A stretch of DNA of 64,000 bases from CAJCJE01 sp035948315 (GTDB lineage: Bacteria > Actinomycetota > Actinomycetes > Mycobacteriales > Pseudonocardiaceae), in NCBI GenBank assembly GCA_035948315.1, contig DASZJG010000014.1, positions 23,634-87,633 of the forward strand, in the 5' to 3' direction. The position numbers and the translations under genes were made by a program. Positions 50,808 to 58,786 of the stretch are shown in pieces. The notes below the pieces were generated by a model that was not told the origin of the DNA, made no database searches, and saw only the letters and a program-made list of their open reading frames with translations. Each line of letters opens with the position of its first letter. Position 1 is the stretch's first letter.

Positions 50808-51296
50808 TCAGACCGGCGATGCCAGGTTGCCGACCGAGAGGTTCGCCATTCCCCGGACCAGGCCACCGAGATGCCGTTCGCTCGCGCCGGGATTGATGTC
50901 GACGCGGAACGCGGTCAGCGCGCCGACGGTGCGGCCGCGAACGCCCAGCGGCACCGCGTCCGCGACCGCAACCCCGACATCGGACATGGCCGTGGCCAGC
51001 TTCGGCCAGCCGAGGGAATGAGCGCCACTCACGGTGACCGCGATGGAACGACCGGAGCGGTAGCAGTCGATCGCGGGGCCGAGCTGCGGATCGAACAGGG
51101 GGGCGAACTTCGGCTGGTTCGGCATGCCACCCGCGACCAGGGCGCCATCCGGGCCGGCCAGCAGCACACTGACCGCGGACACCTTCAGCAACGTGCGGGA
51201 GTGCGCGGCCAGGACCTGCACGAGCCTGCCCACGTCATCGGCGTCCGCCAGGGCTTCGGCGAAGGTGACGAGCGCGGCGGTCGGCACAGCGTCCAT
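50808..51296 (-). CDS. Single GAF-domain protein
   Basis: The 162-residue protein consists of one GAF domain: an N-terminal helix (AALVTFAEALADADDVGRLVQVL), strand SAVSVLLAGPDGALVAGG, and the ADAVPLGVRGRTVGALTAFRVD hairpin near the end. ATG 51296 is chosen because GGAGAAGG lies just upstream. It has no output domain, so it probably acts with another protein, such as the GAF-ANTAR regulator 55 bases upstream. Ligand unknown. Confidence 0.84.
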   Translation of the reverse strand: MDAVPTAALVTFAEALADADDVGRLVQVLAAHSRTLLKVSAVSVLLAGPDGALVAGGMPNQPKFAPLFDPQLGPAIDCYRSGRSIAVTVSGAHSLGWPKLATAMSDVGVAVADAVPLGVRGRTVGALTAFRVDINPGASERHLGGLVRGMANLSVGNLASPV

Positions 51297-51351
51297 AGCC
51301 CGCCCTTCTCCCGACACACCTCAGCGCGCGGGTACCCACGAGAGAACAGAT

Positions 51352-52245
51352 TCAATCGGGTCGACCGAATTTGTATTCCAGATTCAGTTCACCGCGCGCG
51401 ACCAGCGCCGCAACGGTCGCGATCCGCTCGTCGCGCGCGAAGGCCGAAGCGCGAATCAGCGCGAGCGCGTCGTCGATGGTGCAGCCGGACCGCTCGGCGA
51501 GCAGGCCCGCCGCATGGTTGACCACGGACTGGCGGTCGGCGTCCTCGAACAACGGCAGCTGGTTCGCGAGCAGCACGGTGTGGGTCAGCGCATCGGCGAC
51601 GTCGTTCAGCGGTGGCTGTTTCGCGGACGTGGCACCCGTCCCAGTCGTCCCTCGGTGGAACACCGTCAGCGCGCCGAAGCAGTGCCTGGACACGCGCAGC
51701 GGAGCGGCCATGATCGACCGCACGCCGAGATCGCCCACCATGGGCCCGTACATCGGCCACCGCCGTTCGAAGGCGGTGTCGGGCACACTGACCAGCCCGC
51801 ACTCGTGCGCCGCGTCCCTGGCCGGCCCCTCGCCGAACATCGACTCCAGGTCGTGTGCGGTCTCCGCGGTGCCGTCGGAGGCGGCCACCAGCGCGTCCAC
51901 CTCAGCCTCGTCCCACAGCGTGATCAGCGCGCTGCCCGAGCCGCTGATCTCCGCGACGGCCGACATGAAGGGTGGCGGCGCGTCCTGTGGCCGCTGGTCC
52001 CGCCATTTTTCCAGCCGCCGCGCGTACGTGCTGTGCATGGCGTCGGCGGCCCGGTGCCGGCTTTCCATCGCCCGATGCAGCTCAGCCATGTTCTTGTGGA
52101 ATTCGCGCATGGATACGAGCCCCTGGTCGCCCCGTTGGTCATGGCGTCTCGCGATGGCCGCGGCGCGAATGGCACGTTTGCGTTCTTCGGCGGCGCGGCA
52201 CCAGGCTGCTGCGGTGTCTTCCCCGGGCCTTCGGGGCGTTGTCAC
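51352..52245 (-). CDS. GAF-ANTAR RNA-binding regulator
   Basis: The protein has 297 residues. After an N-terminal charged helix region (RKRAIRAAAIARRHDQRGDQ) comes a GAF domain (about 85-225) and then an ANTAR domain (about 235-290) with QSVVNHAAGLLAERSGCTIDDALALIR. ANTAR domains bind two-hairpin RNA targets and relieve termination. Starts with GTG. It is followed in the same direction by the single GAF protein and preceded by the CheR/PAS gene 13 bases away, so it may share that transcript. Target RNA unknown. Confidence 0.9.
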   Translation of the reverse strand: MTTPRRPGEDTAAAWCRAAEERKRAIRAAAIARRHDQRGDQGLVSMREFHKNMAELHRAMESRHRAADAMHSTYARRLEKWRDQRPQDAPPPFMSAVAEISGSGSALITLWDEAEVDALVAASDGTAETAHDLESMFGEGPARDAAHECGLVSVPDTAFERRWPMYGPMVGDLGVRSIMAAPLRVSRHCFGALTVFHRGTTGTGATSAKQPPLNDVADALTHTVLLANQLPLFEDADRQSVVNHAAGLLAERSGCTIDDALALIRASAFARDERIATVAALVARGELNLEYKFGRPD

Positions 52246-52258
52246 TTGCCGAGCATAC

Positions 52259-54106
52259 TCAATTTCGGAGGATTTCCTCCATCAACAGCACGACACCTTC
52301 GTTCTGGCCGTTGAGGGGCGAGCAACCGATCGTGCACGTCATCGCCCGGCCCCTCCGGTTCACCGCGCTCACCTGGATGGGCTCGGCCTGCGTTCTCTTC
52401 ACGAGACAGGTTTCCACGGGCTGGCGCAGTTCCTCGGTCGGCAGGCCGATGTCGAGGGTGAAGAACTCGTGCTGGTAGACCTCGTCGGCGCGCAGGCCCC
52501 ACAGTTCCTGCGCACCCTGGTTCCAGCTGCGGACCCGCGTGTCGCCGTCGAGCACCACTACGCCCGCGGCGACGCTGCCCAGGACGGCCTCCAGGAACGT
52601 CCGTGCCTCTTCGAGTTCGGACGTGCGGATCCGCATCTCCTCGTTCATGGTCTCCAGTTCCTCGTTGCCGGACTGGAGTTCTTCGTTGGTGGTTTCGAGT
52701 TCTTCGTTGGTGGACTGGAGTTCTTCGTTGGTGGTCTCCAGTTCCTCGATGCTGGACTGGAGTTCTTCGTTGGTGGTTTCGAGTTCTTCGTTGGTGGACT
52801 GGAGTTCCTCGTACGCGGTCTCCAGATCCTCCCGGTGACGCTTGAGATCCTGCTGCAGCCGGGTCACGAAGGTGGTCTCGACGAAGGTGATGGAGCTGCC
52901 CATCCACAGGCTGTTGTTGCTCCACAGGGGCTGGATCAGCACCTCGAAGTACTGCACCTCGTCGTCGCCGCGCCGCCGCTCCACCGCGGCCAGCCGCACC
53001 GTCCGCCGTTCGGTTCGGGCCTGCTCGACCAGAGAGCGCAGTTCCGTCGGCCGATAGGACACCTCAAGATCGCGGAACGGCCTGCCGACGTCCTGGGTGG
53101 TGAGTCCGAACTGGGCCCGCGCCTGACTGCTGATCAGCACGACCGTCTCGGTCTCATCGAGCACGATGTGGACGTAGGGTGTCGCCTCCAGCGCGAGATC
53201 GCGCAGGATCCGCCGACGGGAGGCGTCCCGCATTTCCGTGCCCGTCCTGATGTCCAGTTTGATCGGCGTCGAATTGCTCACCGCACCTCGCCCGGCGCGG
53301 CGTTTGAAGATGCGCCTGCGCATGCTGGCGACATCGAAGCGCCCGCTGTCGGAGAGCAGCATCTCCGCCTTGCCCAGGAACAGGTAACCGCCCTCGCGAA
53401 TGGCGAAATGCAGCCGGTCGACGATCTGGCGCTGCGCCTCGACGTTGAAATACATCAGCGTGTTGCGGCAGACGAGCAGGTCGAGACGCGAAATCGGGGC
53501 ATCCCTGGTGAGATCGTGCCGGCCGAAGATCACTCTGCGGCGCAGATCAGGTCGGAAGACGAATGTGGTTCCCGCCTGCTCGAAGTACCGGTCGCGCAAC
53601 TCCGGGGTCAGCGATTCCAGCGCCTTCGCCGGATAGGTCCCCGCCCGCGCCTCCTGCAGCGCGTCCTCGTCGACGTCGGTACCGTAGATCTTGACCCGGG
53701 CGATGCATTCATCGATGCCCAGCGCCTCGGCGAAGGCGATCGCCAGGGAGTACGCCTCCTCGCCGGTGGAACAGCCCGCGCTCCACACCCGGATCTCGCC
53801 CGCCGTGTCGGTCAGCAGATCGGGCAGGACGTCCTGCTGGAGATAGGTCCAGGTTTCCGGATCGCGGAAGAATCCGGTGACGTTGATCAGAATGGTGTTG
53901 AAGAGGAAATTGAATTCCTCGGCGTTGGTTTCCAGCATGTCGCGGTAGTCCGCGTAACGCTCGCTGCCGACGTCCTGCATGCGTTTGCGGATCCGGCGGG
54001 CGAGGGACGACCGCTTGTATCCGGTGAAATCGAAGCCGCGTGAGTCCCGGATGAACCCGAGCAGATCCTCCAGGTCGCCGTTCGTCGAGTCGTCGGATTC
54101 CGTCAC
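52259..54106 (-). CDS. CheR-type methyltransferase with PAS domains and coiled coil
   Basis: The protein has 615 residues. The CheR N-terminal helical domain and SAM-binding domain come first (VWSAGCSTGEEAYS, 107-120; RNTLMYFNVEAQ). A PAS-like domain (about 300-415), a coiled coil of 14-residue units (ELQSTNEELETTNE type, about 425-495) and a second PAS domain (about 500-605) follow. There is no kinase domain, unlike the CheB-CheR-PAS-kinase fusions of other bacteria. The start overlaps the CheB stop by four bases. No chemoreceptors or flagellar genes are nearby, so the methylated target is not a chemotaxis receptor in this setting. Confidence 0.9.
   Translation of the reverse strand: MTESDDSTNGDLEDLLGFIRDSRGFDFTGYKRSSLARRIRKRMQDVGSERYADYRDMLETNAEEFNFLFNTILINVTGFFRDPETWTYLQQDVLPDLLTDTAGEIRVWSAGCSTGEEAYSLAIAFAEALGIDECIARVKIYGTDVDEDALQEARAGTYPAKALESLTPELRDRYFEQAGTTFVFRPDLRRRVIFGRHDLTRDAPISRLDLLVCRNTLMYFNVEAQRQIVDRLHFAIREGGYLFLGKAEMLLSDSGRFDVASMRRRIFKRRAGRGAVSNSTPIKLDIRTGTEMRDASRRRILRDLALEATPYVHIVLDETETVVLISSQARAQFGLTTQDVGRPFRDLEVSYRPTELRSLVEQARTERRTVRLAAVERRRGDDEVQYFEVLIQPLWSNNSLWMGSSITFVETTFVTRLQQDLKRHREDLETAYEELQSTNEELETTNEELQSSIEELETTNEELQSTNEELETTNEELQSGNEELETMNEEMRIRTSELEEARTFLEAVLGSVAAGVVVLDGDTRVRSWNQGAQELWGLRADEVYQHEFFTLDIGLPTEELRQPVETCLVKRTQAEPIQVSAVNRRGRAMTCTIGCSPLNGQNEGVVLLMEEILRN
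52670..52807. repeat. 54-bp direct repeats within the CheR-PAS coiled coil
   Basis: A perfect 54-base sequence at 52670-52723 (starting GGACTGGAGTTCTTCGTTGG) recurs at 52754-52807, an 84-base offset equal to two 42-base, 14-residue units. It encodes the heptad coiled coil. Identity at DNA level suggests recent duplication or gene conversion and a length-variable stalk. Confidence 0.85.
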
Positions 54107-54723
54107 GGTTGTGAATTCCTCGCTTCCACCAGGCCGCTGATGATCGCGCTGACCTCGTCCAGCGGTACGACGAAATCAGCGGCGCCGGTGCCGACGGCCG
54201 CGTGCGGCATGCCCTGGAACTCGGCGGTCTCCGGATCTTCCACGATCACGGTTCCGCCGCGCGAGTTCACCGCGCGCACGCCCATGGCGCCGTCGCTGCC
54301 CGTGCCGGTCAGCACGCAGGCGATGGCTTGCGCCCCGTAGGCGCCGGCCACCGACTCGAACAGCAGGTCGGCCGATGGGCGCAGGAAGTGTACGAGTTCG
54401 CTGCTGGTCAGGCTCAGGAGGCCATCCCGTCCCACCAACAGGTGATGGTTGGGCGGGGCGACGTAGATCGTGCCCGCCTCGATGCGCTCGTCGTTCTCGG
54501 CGAGCTTCACGGCCAGCTTCGTCCGGCGCGAGAGCACCTCGGCGATGACGGTGCGATGCCGAGGGTCGAGGTGCTGCACCACGAGTACCGGAACCGCGAA
54601 ATCCGCCGGTAGCCCACCGAGAACCTTGCCGAGTGCGACAATTCCCCCGGCCGACGACGCGATCGCGACGATGCTGTACGGCTCGATGCCGGCATCGAAG
54701 GGCTCGGACAGTGGCGAACTCAT
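54103..54723 (-). CDS. CheB-type methylesterase without receiver domain
   Basis: The 206-residue protein is only the catalytic domain of CheB: nucleophile Ser24 (IASSAGG), His51 (VVQHLDP) and Asp144 (GTGSDGAMG) form the triad. The usual N-terminal response-regulator domain is missing, so activity is not controlled by phosphorylation of this chain. It is translationally coupled to the CheR-PAS gene. The pair probably sets a reversible methyl-ester state on an unidentified partner. Confidence 0.9.
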   Translation of the reverse strand: MSSPLSEPFDAGIEPYSIVAIASSAGGIVALGKVLGGLPADFAVPVLVVQHLDPRHRTVIAEVLSRRTKLAVKLAENDERIEAGTIYVAPPNHHLLVGRDGLLSLTSSELVHFLRPSADLLFESVAGAYGAQAIACVLTGTGSDGAMGVRAVNSRGGTVIVEDPETAEFQGMPHAAVGTGAADFVVPLDEVSAIISGLVEARNSQP

Positions 54724-54869
54724 GCGTCAGAGACTAGCCTGCGCAGGCCCGCGCCCCGGGCTGACCGGCCGCCGCGCGACCCGGTCGCCACCGACCATTA
54801 TGGACATTCGGTTGCCGCGCCATGGGGGTCGCACCTCGATCAAGGTTTTCCCCGCACTGTGAACGCCAC

Positions 54870-54885
54870 CTTTCGGTAACGAAAG
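54870..54885. promoter_or_regulatory. Perfect hairpin in the glucoamylase promoter region
   Basis: CTTTCG-GTAA-CGAAAG lies in the 273-base gap between the CheB and GH15 genes, 112 bases before the GH15 start. The gap holds no further gene. It may be an operator for a sugar-responsive repressor; no regulator of that kind is adjacent. Confidence 0.45.
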
Positions 54886-54996
54886 CAATGCTGAATGGAT
54901 CTGCATCGATAAAGTACGGTCCCGTCACCATACTGCCGACGGGTAGGTTCTTTCGTCGGCGGTCGGGGCACGCGGCCGGGTCGGGAAGGGGATTCG

Positions 54997-57231
54997 ATGA
55001 GGGCGGCGCGGAGGTCGGGTCTCGCACTACTGGCCGTGGTTGCGGTGGTGATCGCCTGCACCGGTCCTGCCGACGCCGGGCCGGATTCCGGCGTGGCACC
55101 GGGATGCTGCGGTATCGCGTCGTCGTGGTCGACGGGGGACAAGGACGCGCTCGGCACGTCCGCGACCACGACCAGCAAGGTCTGGTACACCGTCGCCGAC
55201 GGCATCACCTCCGAGGTGTTCTACCCGCGCGCGGATGTGCCGAACATGCAGGACATGCAGTACGTGATCACCGACGGATCGACCTTCGTCGACCTGGAGC
55301 GCGACGCGACGACGCACACGGTCGCCATGCCGGACCCGAAGTCGTTGGAATACACGGTGACCAACACCGCCAAGAGCGGGAAGTACCGGATCACCAACAC
55401 CTACGTGACCGACCCGTCGCGCGACACACTGGTGATCCAGACCCGATTCCAGTCCCTCGACGGCGGCACATACCAGCTCTACCTCCTGGAGAATCCGTCG
55501 CTGGCCGGTGGCGGCGGCAACGACAACGCGGACTGGGACGCGACCGACGGCGCACTGGTCGCCAACGACACCGAGAACCTCTTCGGCTCCCCGCTGACCG
55601 TGGACTCGGCGCTGAAGGTGTCCACCGGGTTCACCGCGCACGACGACGGCTACTCCGGCACCGCGAGCGACTGCTACCAGGACCTGTCCGCGCACAAGGC
55701 GCTCGCCAACCAGTACGACTCGCTGACCAGTCCCGGCAATGCCGTGCAGTGCGGCCAGATCCCGGTCGCCGCGGACACCACGTTCACCGTCGCGCTCGGT
55801 TACGGCTCCTCGCCCGCGAACGCCGTCGGCGCCGCGAACGGTTCGCTGTCCAGCGGCTTCGCCAGTCTCGAGGCCGGCTACCGGTCGGGCTGGAACGCCT
55901 ATGTCAACGCCCGCAAGCCGGCGCCGTCCAGCGTCACCGGCAATGCGAAGGAACTGGCTACCTACTACACCGCCGAGATGGCGCTGCACGCCGCGGAGGA
56001 CAAGACGTACCCGGGCGCCAGCGTGGCCGGGCTGGCCACGCCGTGGGGCAACGACGTCAACGGCGACTCGCTCAACGACGGCTACCACCGCGTCTGGGGC
56101 CGCGACCTCTACGAGCAGGCCACCGGCCTGATCGCGGACGGCGACACCGCGCAGGCCAAGCAGATGGCCCAGTTCATGTGGAACGACCAGTGGATCGGCA
56201 GCGCGACCGCCGGCAGCGGCACCACCTATCAGGCGGGCGCGTTTCCCCGATACAGCCCGGTCAGCGGCGTGGCCGGCGCGACAGCGCAGGAACTGGGCTG
56301 CTGCGAGCAGCTCGACCAGGATTCGTTCGCGATCATCCTGGCCTACCTGACCGGCCTGACCGACTCGGCCACCTACGCCAAGATCAAGATCACCGCCAAC
56401 CACATCGTCGGCAGCGGCCCGCAGACCACGGAGCGCTGGGAGGAGCAGTACGGCTACTCGCCGTCCTCGATGTCGGCCGAGATCGCCGGCCTGGTGGTCG
56501 CCGCGTCGATCGCCACCGCCAACGGCGACACCGCCAGCGCGAGCAGCTGGGACGCGACCGCCGACTCCTGGCGCAACAGCCTCGACGCGACGACCTACAC
56601 GACCAGCGGCTACTGGGGTGGTCACAGCTACTTCGAGCGGATCGACCAGTCGGGCAACCCGAACGACAGCGCGCAGATCTGCTTCCAGGAGGGCTGCTAC
56701 TACGCGCACGACGTCGTCGATCTCGGCTTCCTCGAACTGGTGCGGCTGGGCATCCGCGCACCGGGCGACGCGGAGGTCGCCGGCTCGCTGGCGGCCACCG
56801 TGACCGGGACCGACGGCAACTCCTCGATGCAGGTGACCATGCCCGACGGCGACGTGTACTTCCACCGCTACGTGCACGACAGCTACGGCGAGAGCAACAC
56901 CGACTGCAGCGGCTGGCCCGCCAACGCCGGCAACAACCACGGCAGGCTGTGGCCGGTGCTCTCCGGCGAGCGCGGCGAGTACGCGGTGGCCACCGGCCAG
57001 TCCGCGGCGGTCTACCTGAAGTCCATGGCGGATGCGACGAACCAGGGCAACTTCGTGCCGGAGCAGGTCTGGGACCGCTCGGACCTGTCCTGCTTCGCCG
57101 AGGGCACCCCGACCGGCAGCGCGGCCCCGCTGATGTGGGCCGAGGGCCAGTACATCCGGCTCGCGCAGGACATGGCCGCCGGCACGGTCACCGAGACGCC
57201 TGCCCCGGTGACCAGTCGCTACGGCACCTGA
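54997..57231 (+). CDS. Secreted GH15 glucoamylase/glucodextranase-like enzyme
   Basis: The 744-residue exported enzyme has a signal peptide (about 1-27, ending ADA-GP), an N-terminal beta-sandwich (DGITSEVFYPRADVPNMQDM) typical of prokaryotic GH15, and an (alpha/alpha)6 barrel. The general acid Glu lies in ERWEEQYGYSPSSM (about residue 480) and the base Glu in PEQVWDRSDL (about 689). It releases glucose from non-reducing ends of alpha-glucans. ATG 54997 immediately precedes the signal peptide. It converges with the Lrp gene, overlapping by 13 bases. Confidence 0.92.
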   Translation: MRAARRSGLALLAVVAVVIACTGPADAGPDSGVAPGCCGIASSWSTGDKDALGTSATTTSKVWYTVADGITSEVFYPRADVPNMQDMQYVITDGSTFVDLERDATTHTVAMPDPKSLEYTVTNTAKSGKYRITNTYVTDPSRDTLVIQTRFQSLDGGTYQLYLLENPSLAGGGGNDNADWDATDGALVANDTENLFGSPLTVDSALKVSTGFTAHDDGYSGTASDCYQDLSAHKALANQYDSLTSPGNAVQCGQIPVAADTTFTVALGYGSSPANAVGAANGSLSSGFASLEAGYRSGWNAYVNARKPAPSSVTGNAKELATYYTAEMALHAAEDKTYPGASVAGLATPWGNDVNGDSLNDGYHRVWGRDLYEQATGLIADGDTAQAKQMAQFMWNDQWIGSATAGSGTTYQAGAFPRYSPVSGVAGATAQELGCCEQLDQDSFAIILAYLTGLTDSATYAKIKITANHIVGSGPQTTERWEEQYGYSPSSMSAEIAGLVVAASIATANGDTASASSWDATADSWRNSLDATTYTTSGYWGGHSYFERIDQSGNPNDSAQICFQEGCYYAHDVVDLGFLELVRLGIRAPGDAEVAGSLAATVTGTDGNSSMQVTMPDGDVYFHRYVHDSYGESNTDCSGWPANAGNNHGRLWPVLSGERGEYAVATGQSAAVYLKSMADATNQGNFVPEQVWDRSDLSCFAEGTPTGSAAPLMWAEGQYIRLAQDMAAGTVTETPAPVTSRYGT

Positions 57232-57713
57232 GGGCGTCGCGGCGCGGGCGGCTCGACCGGGGCGATCGCGGTGTTGCGCAGGTGTTCGTAGATCACCGAG
57301 GTGCGCACGTCGGCGATCTCCGCGCGCTGCGTCAGCCGGTCGATCACGAACGCGTACAGGCTCTGGTTGTCCGGCACCGCGACGTGGATCAGGAAGTCCT
57401 CGGTCCCGGCGGTGACGAACACGGCCAGCGTGTCCGGCAGCCCGGTGACCCACTCCCGGAACGCCTCGATGACCGCGCGCGACGGCGGTCGGATCCGCAC
57501 CGCGATCAGCGCCTGCACCGGGCGCCCGATCGCGGTCAGGTCGACGTCGAGCAGCGCGCCGCGGATCACGCCGCGTTCGTACAGCGCGCGGGTGCGGTCG
57601 AGCGCGGTGGTCGGCGAGACCCCGACCGCCGCGGCGACCGCGCGGTTGGTGTGGCGTGCGTTCGACTGGAGTTCCCGCAGAATCGCCTTATCAAGTTCGT
57701 CCAGATCCACCAT
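57219..57713 (-). CDS. Lrp/AsnC-family transcriptional regulator
   Basis: The 164-residue protein has the Lrp winged helix (LDELDKAILRELQSNARHTNRA, VGVSPTTALDRTRALYERGVI) and a RAM ligand-binding domain (QALIAVRIRPPSRAVIEAF through TLAVFVTAGTEDFLIHVAV). It is divergent from the DUF2000 gene, a common pairing. It probably responds to an amino acid and controls that gene. Confidence 0.93.
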   Translation of the reverse strand: MVDLDELDKAILRELQSNARHTNRAVAAAVGVSPTTALDRTRALYERGVIRGALLDVDLTAIGRPVQALIAVRIRPPSRAVIEAFREWVTGLPDTLAVFVTAGTEDFLIHVAVPDNQSLYAFVIDRLTQRAEIADVRTSVIYEHLRNTAIAPVEPPAPRRPQVP

Positions 57714-57730
57714 TTTCTGCCCTTCTCCGT

Positions 57731-57801
57731 ATGAAGTACGGCCTGCTTGACCAGTGCTTGTCGGAGTGCATAGCGTCCGTGGCCACAGTTTGTACTTCGT
57801 C
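57731..57801. promoter_or_regulatory. Inverted pair of GAAGTAC half-sites
   Basis: ATGAAGTACGG (57731-57741) and, inverted, the GTACTTC-containing element at 57790-57801 flank the 104-base gap between the divergent Lrp and DUF2000 genes. Separated half-sites about 59 bases apart suit a wrapping Lrp octamer. Confidence 0.45.
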
Positions 57802-57817
57802 CATCGCAGGGTAGGTC

Positions 57818-58276
57818 ATGACGAGTGTGGGGTTCGTACCCGAGGAGATCGACACCAGCGCGCCGACCCGCGCCGCGCGGCTGAAGTGGGTGGTGGTGGT
57901 CAACGACGCGCTGCCGCCCGGCATCGCGGTGAACGCGGCCGTGTGCGTCGCCGCGGCCACCGGTCGGGCCGTGCCCGGCCTGCTCGGTCCGGACGGCACC
58001 GACGCCGGCGGCGCGATCCATCCCGGCCTGCCCTGGGCCGGCTGCACGATCCTGGGCGCGGGTACCGAGCGGTTGCGTGAGCTGCGTGCGAAGGCGAGCG
58101 GTTCGCCCGACGTGTTCGTGGTCGACATGCCGGACCTGGCCCAGCAGGTCCGCGTCTACGACGAATACCTCCAGGGCCTGCGCGAAGCCGCCCAGGCCCT
58201 GGAGTACTACGCGGTCGGGATGGTCGGGCCGCGCAATCGGATCGACAAGCTGGTCAAGAAACTGCCGCTGTTGTAG
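57818..58276 (+). CDS. DUF2000 family protein
   Basis: The 152-residue protein has the DUF2000 core: KWVVVVNDALPPGIAVNAAVCVAAATGRA at the start, and the second half with PDVFVVDMPDLAQQVRVYDEYLQ. The fold is related to peptidyl-tRNA hydrolase 2, but no function is established. It follows a divergent Lrp regulator and is probably under its control. Confidence 0.88.
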   Translation: MTSVGFVPEEIDTSAPTRAARLKWVVVVNDALPPGIAVNAAVCVAAATGRAVPGLLGPDGTDAGGAIHPGLPWAGCTILGAGTERLRELRAKASGSPDVFVVDMPDLAQQVRVYDEYLQGLREAAQALEYYAVGMVGPRNRIDKLVKKLPLL

Positions 58277-58282
58277 CGCCGG

Positions 58283-58786
58283 TCAGACGTTCGCGGGGCC
58301 AGCCCAGTTTCCGGTGTTGTCGACCCAGAACACGGTGGTCGCACCGGACGTGCCGGTGGCGAAGACGTCGGTCTGGTCCGCGATGGCGAACTGGTTGCCG
58401 GCCGCCAGGCCACCACCGGCAGGCGCGTAGCCGCCGGGGCTGATCGCTACCGGGCCGTTCCAGCTGCCGGCGTCGCGCACCCAGTACGTGCCGATGGTGC
58501 CGCCGTTGTCGGTGACCATGACATCGGTCTGACCGCCGACGCCGAACTGGTTCGTCACGGCCAACGCCGCTCCCGGCGGTGCGGCACCGGTCGCGCTGAT
58601 CGCGTACGGCCCGGCCCAGTTCCCGCCCCCGTCCACGTAATACGTGTCCAGGGCGCCGGACTTGTCGACGACGAACACGTCGGTCTGGTTGGCGAGTCCG
58701 AACTGGTTGGACGCGGCCAGTGCCGCGCCTGCCGGGGCGACGCCCGCCGCGCTCACCGCAACGGGTCCGGCCCAGTTGCCACCGTG
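58283..58786 (-). pseudogene. Displaced C-terminal repeat tail of the GH25 lysozyme
   Basis: This frame continues the repeat array of the GH25 gene but is out of phase with it. It encodes three and a half units with the motif NQFG-x-x-x-QTDVFVVD and NWAGPxAIS, ending NWAGPANV. Compared with the neighbouring unit, the junction lacks about 25 bases (8 bases between the GGC and AACTGGGCC landmarks instead of 33), which is not a multiple of three. It has no start codon or Shine-Dalgarno of its own. Sequencing error is possible but a 25-base loss is not a typical one. Confidence 0.72.

Noticed and set aside
52656..52815. Regularly spaced repeats suggesting CRISPR or a minisatellite
   Set aside because: The period is 42 bases and in frame, encoding coiled-coil heptads of the CheR-PAS protein.
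54822..57734. Long plus-strand frame overlapping the GH15 gene
   Set aside because: The GH15 frame has a signal peptide and catalytic motifs; this frame is Arg/Gly-rich shadow and runs through the Lrp gene.
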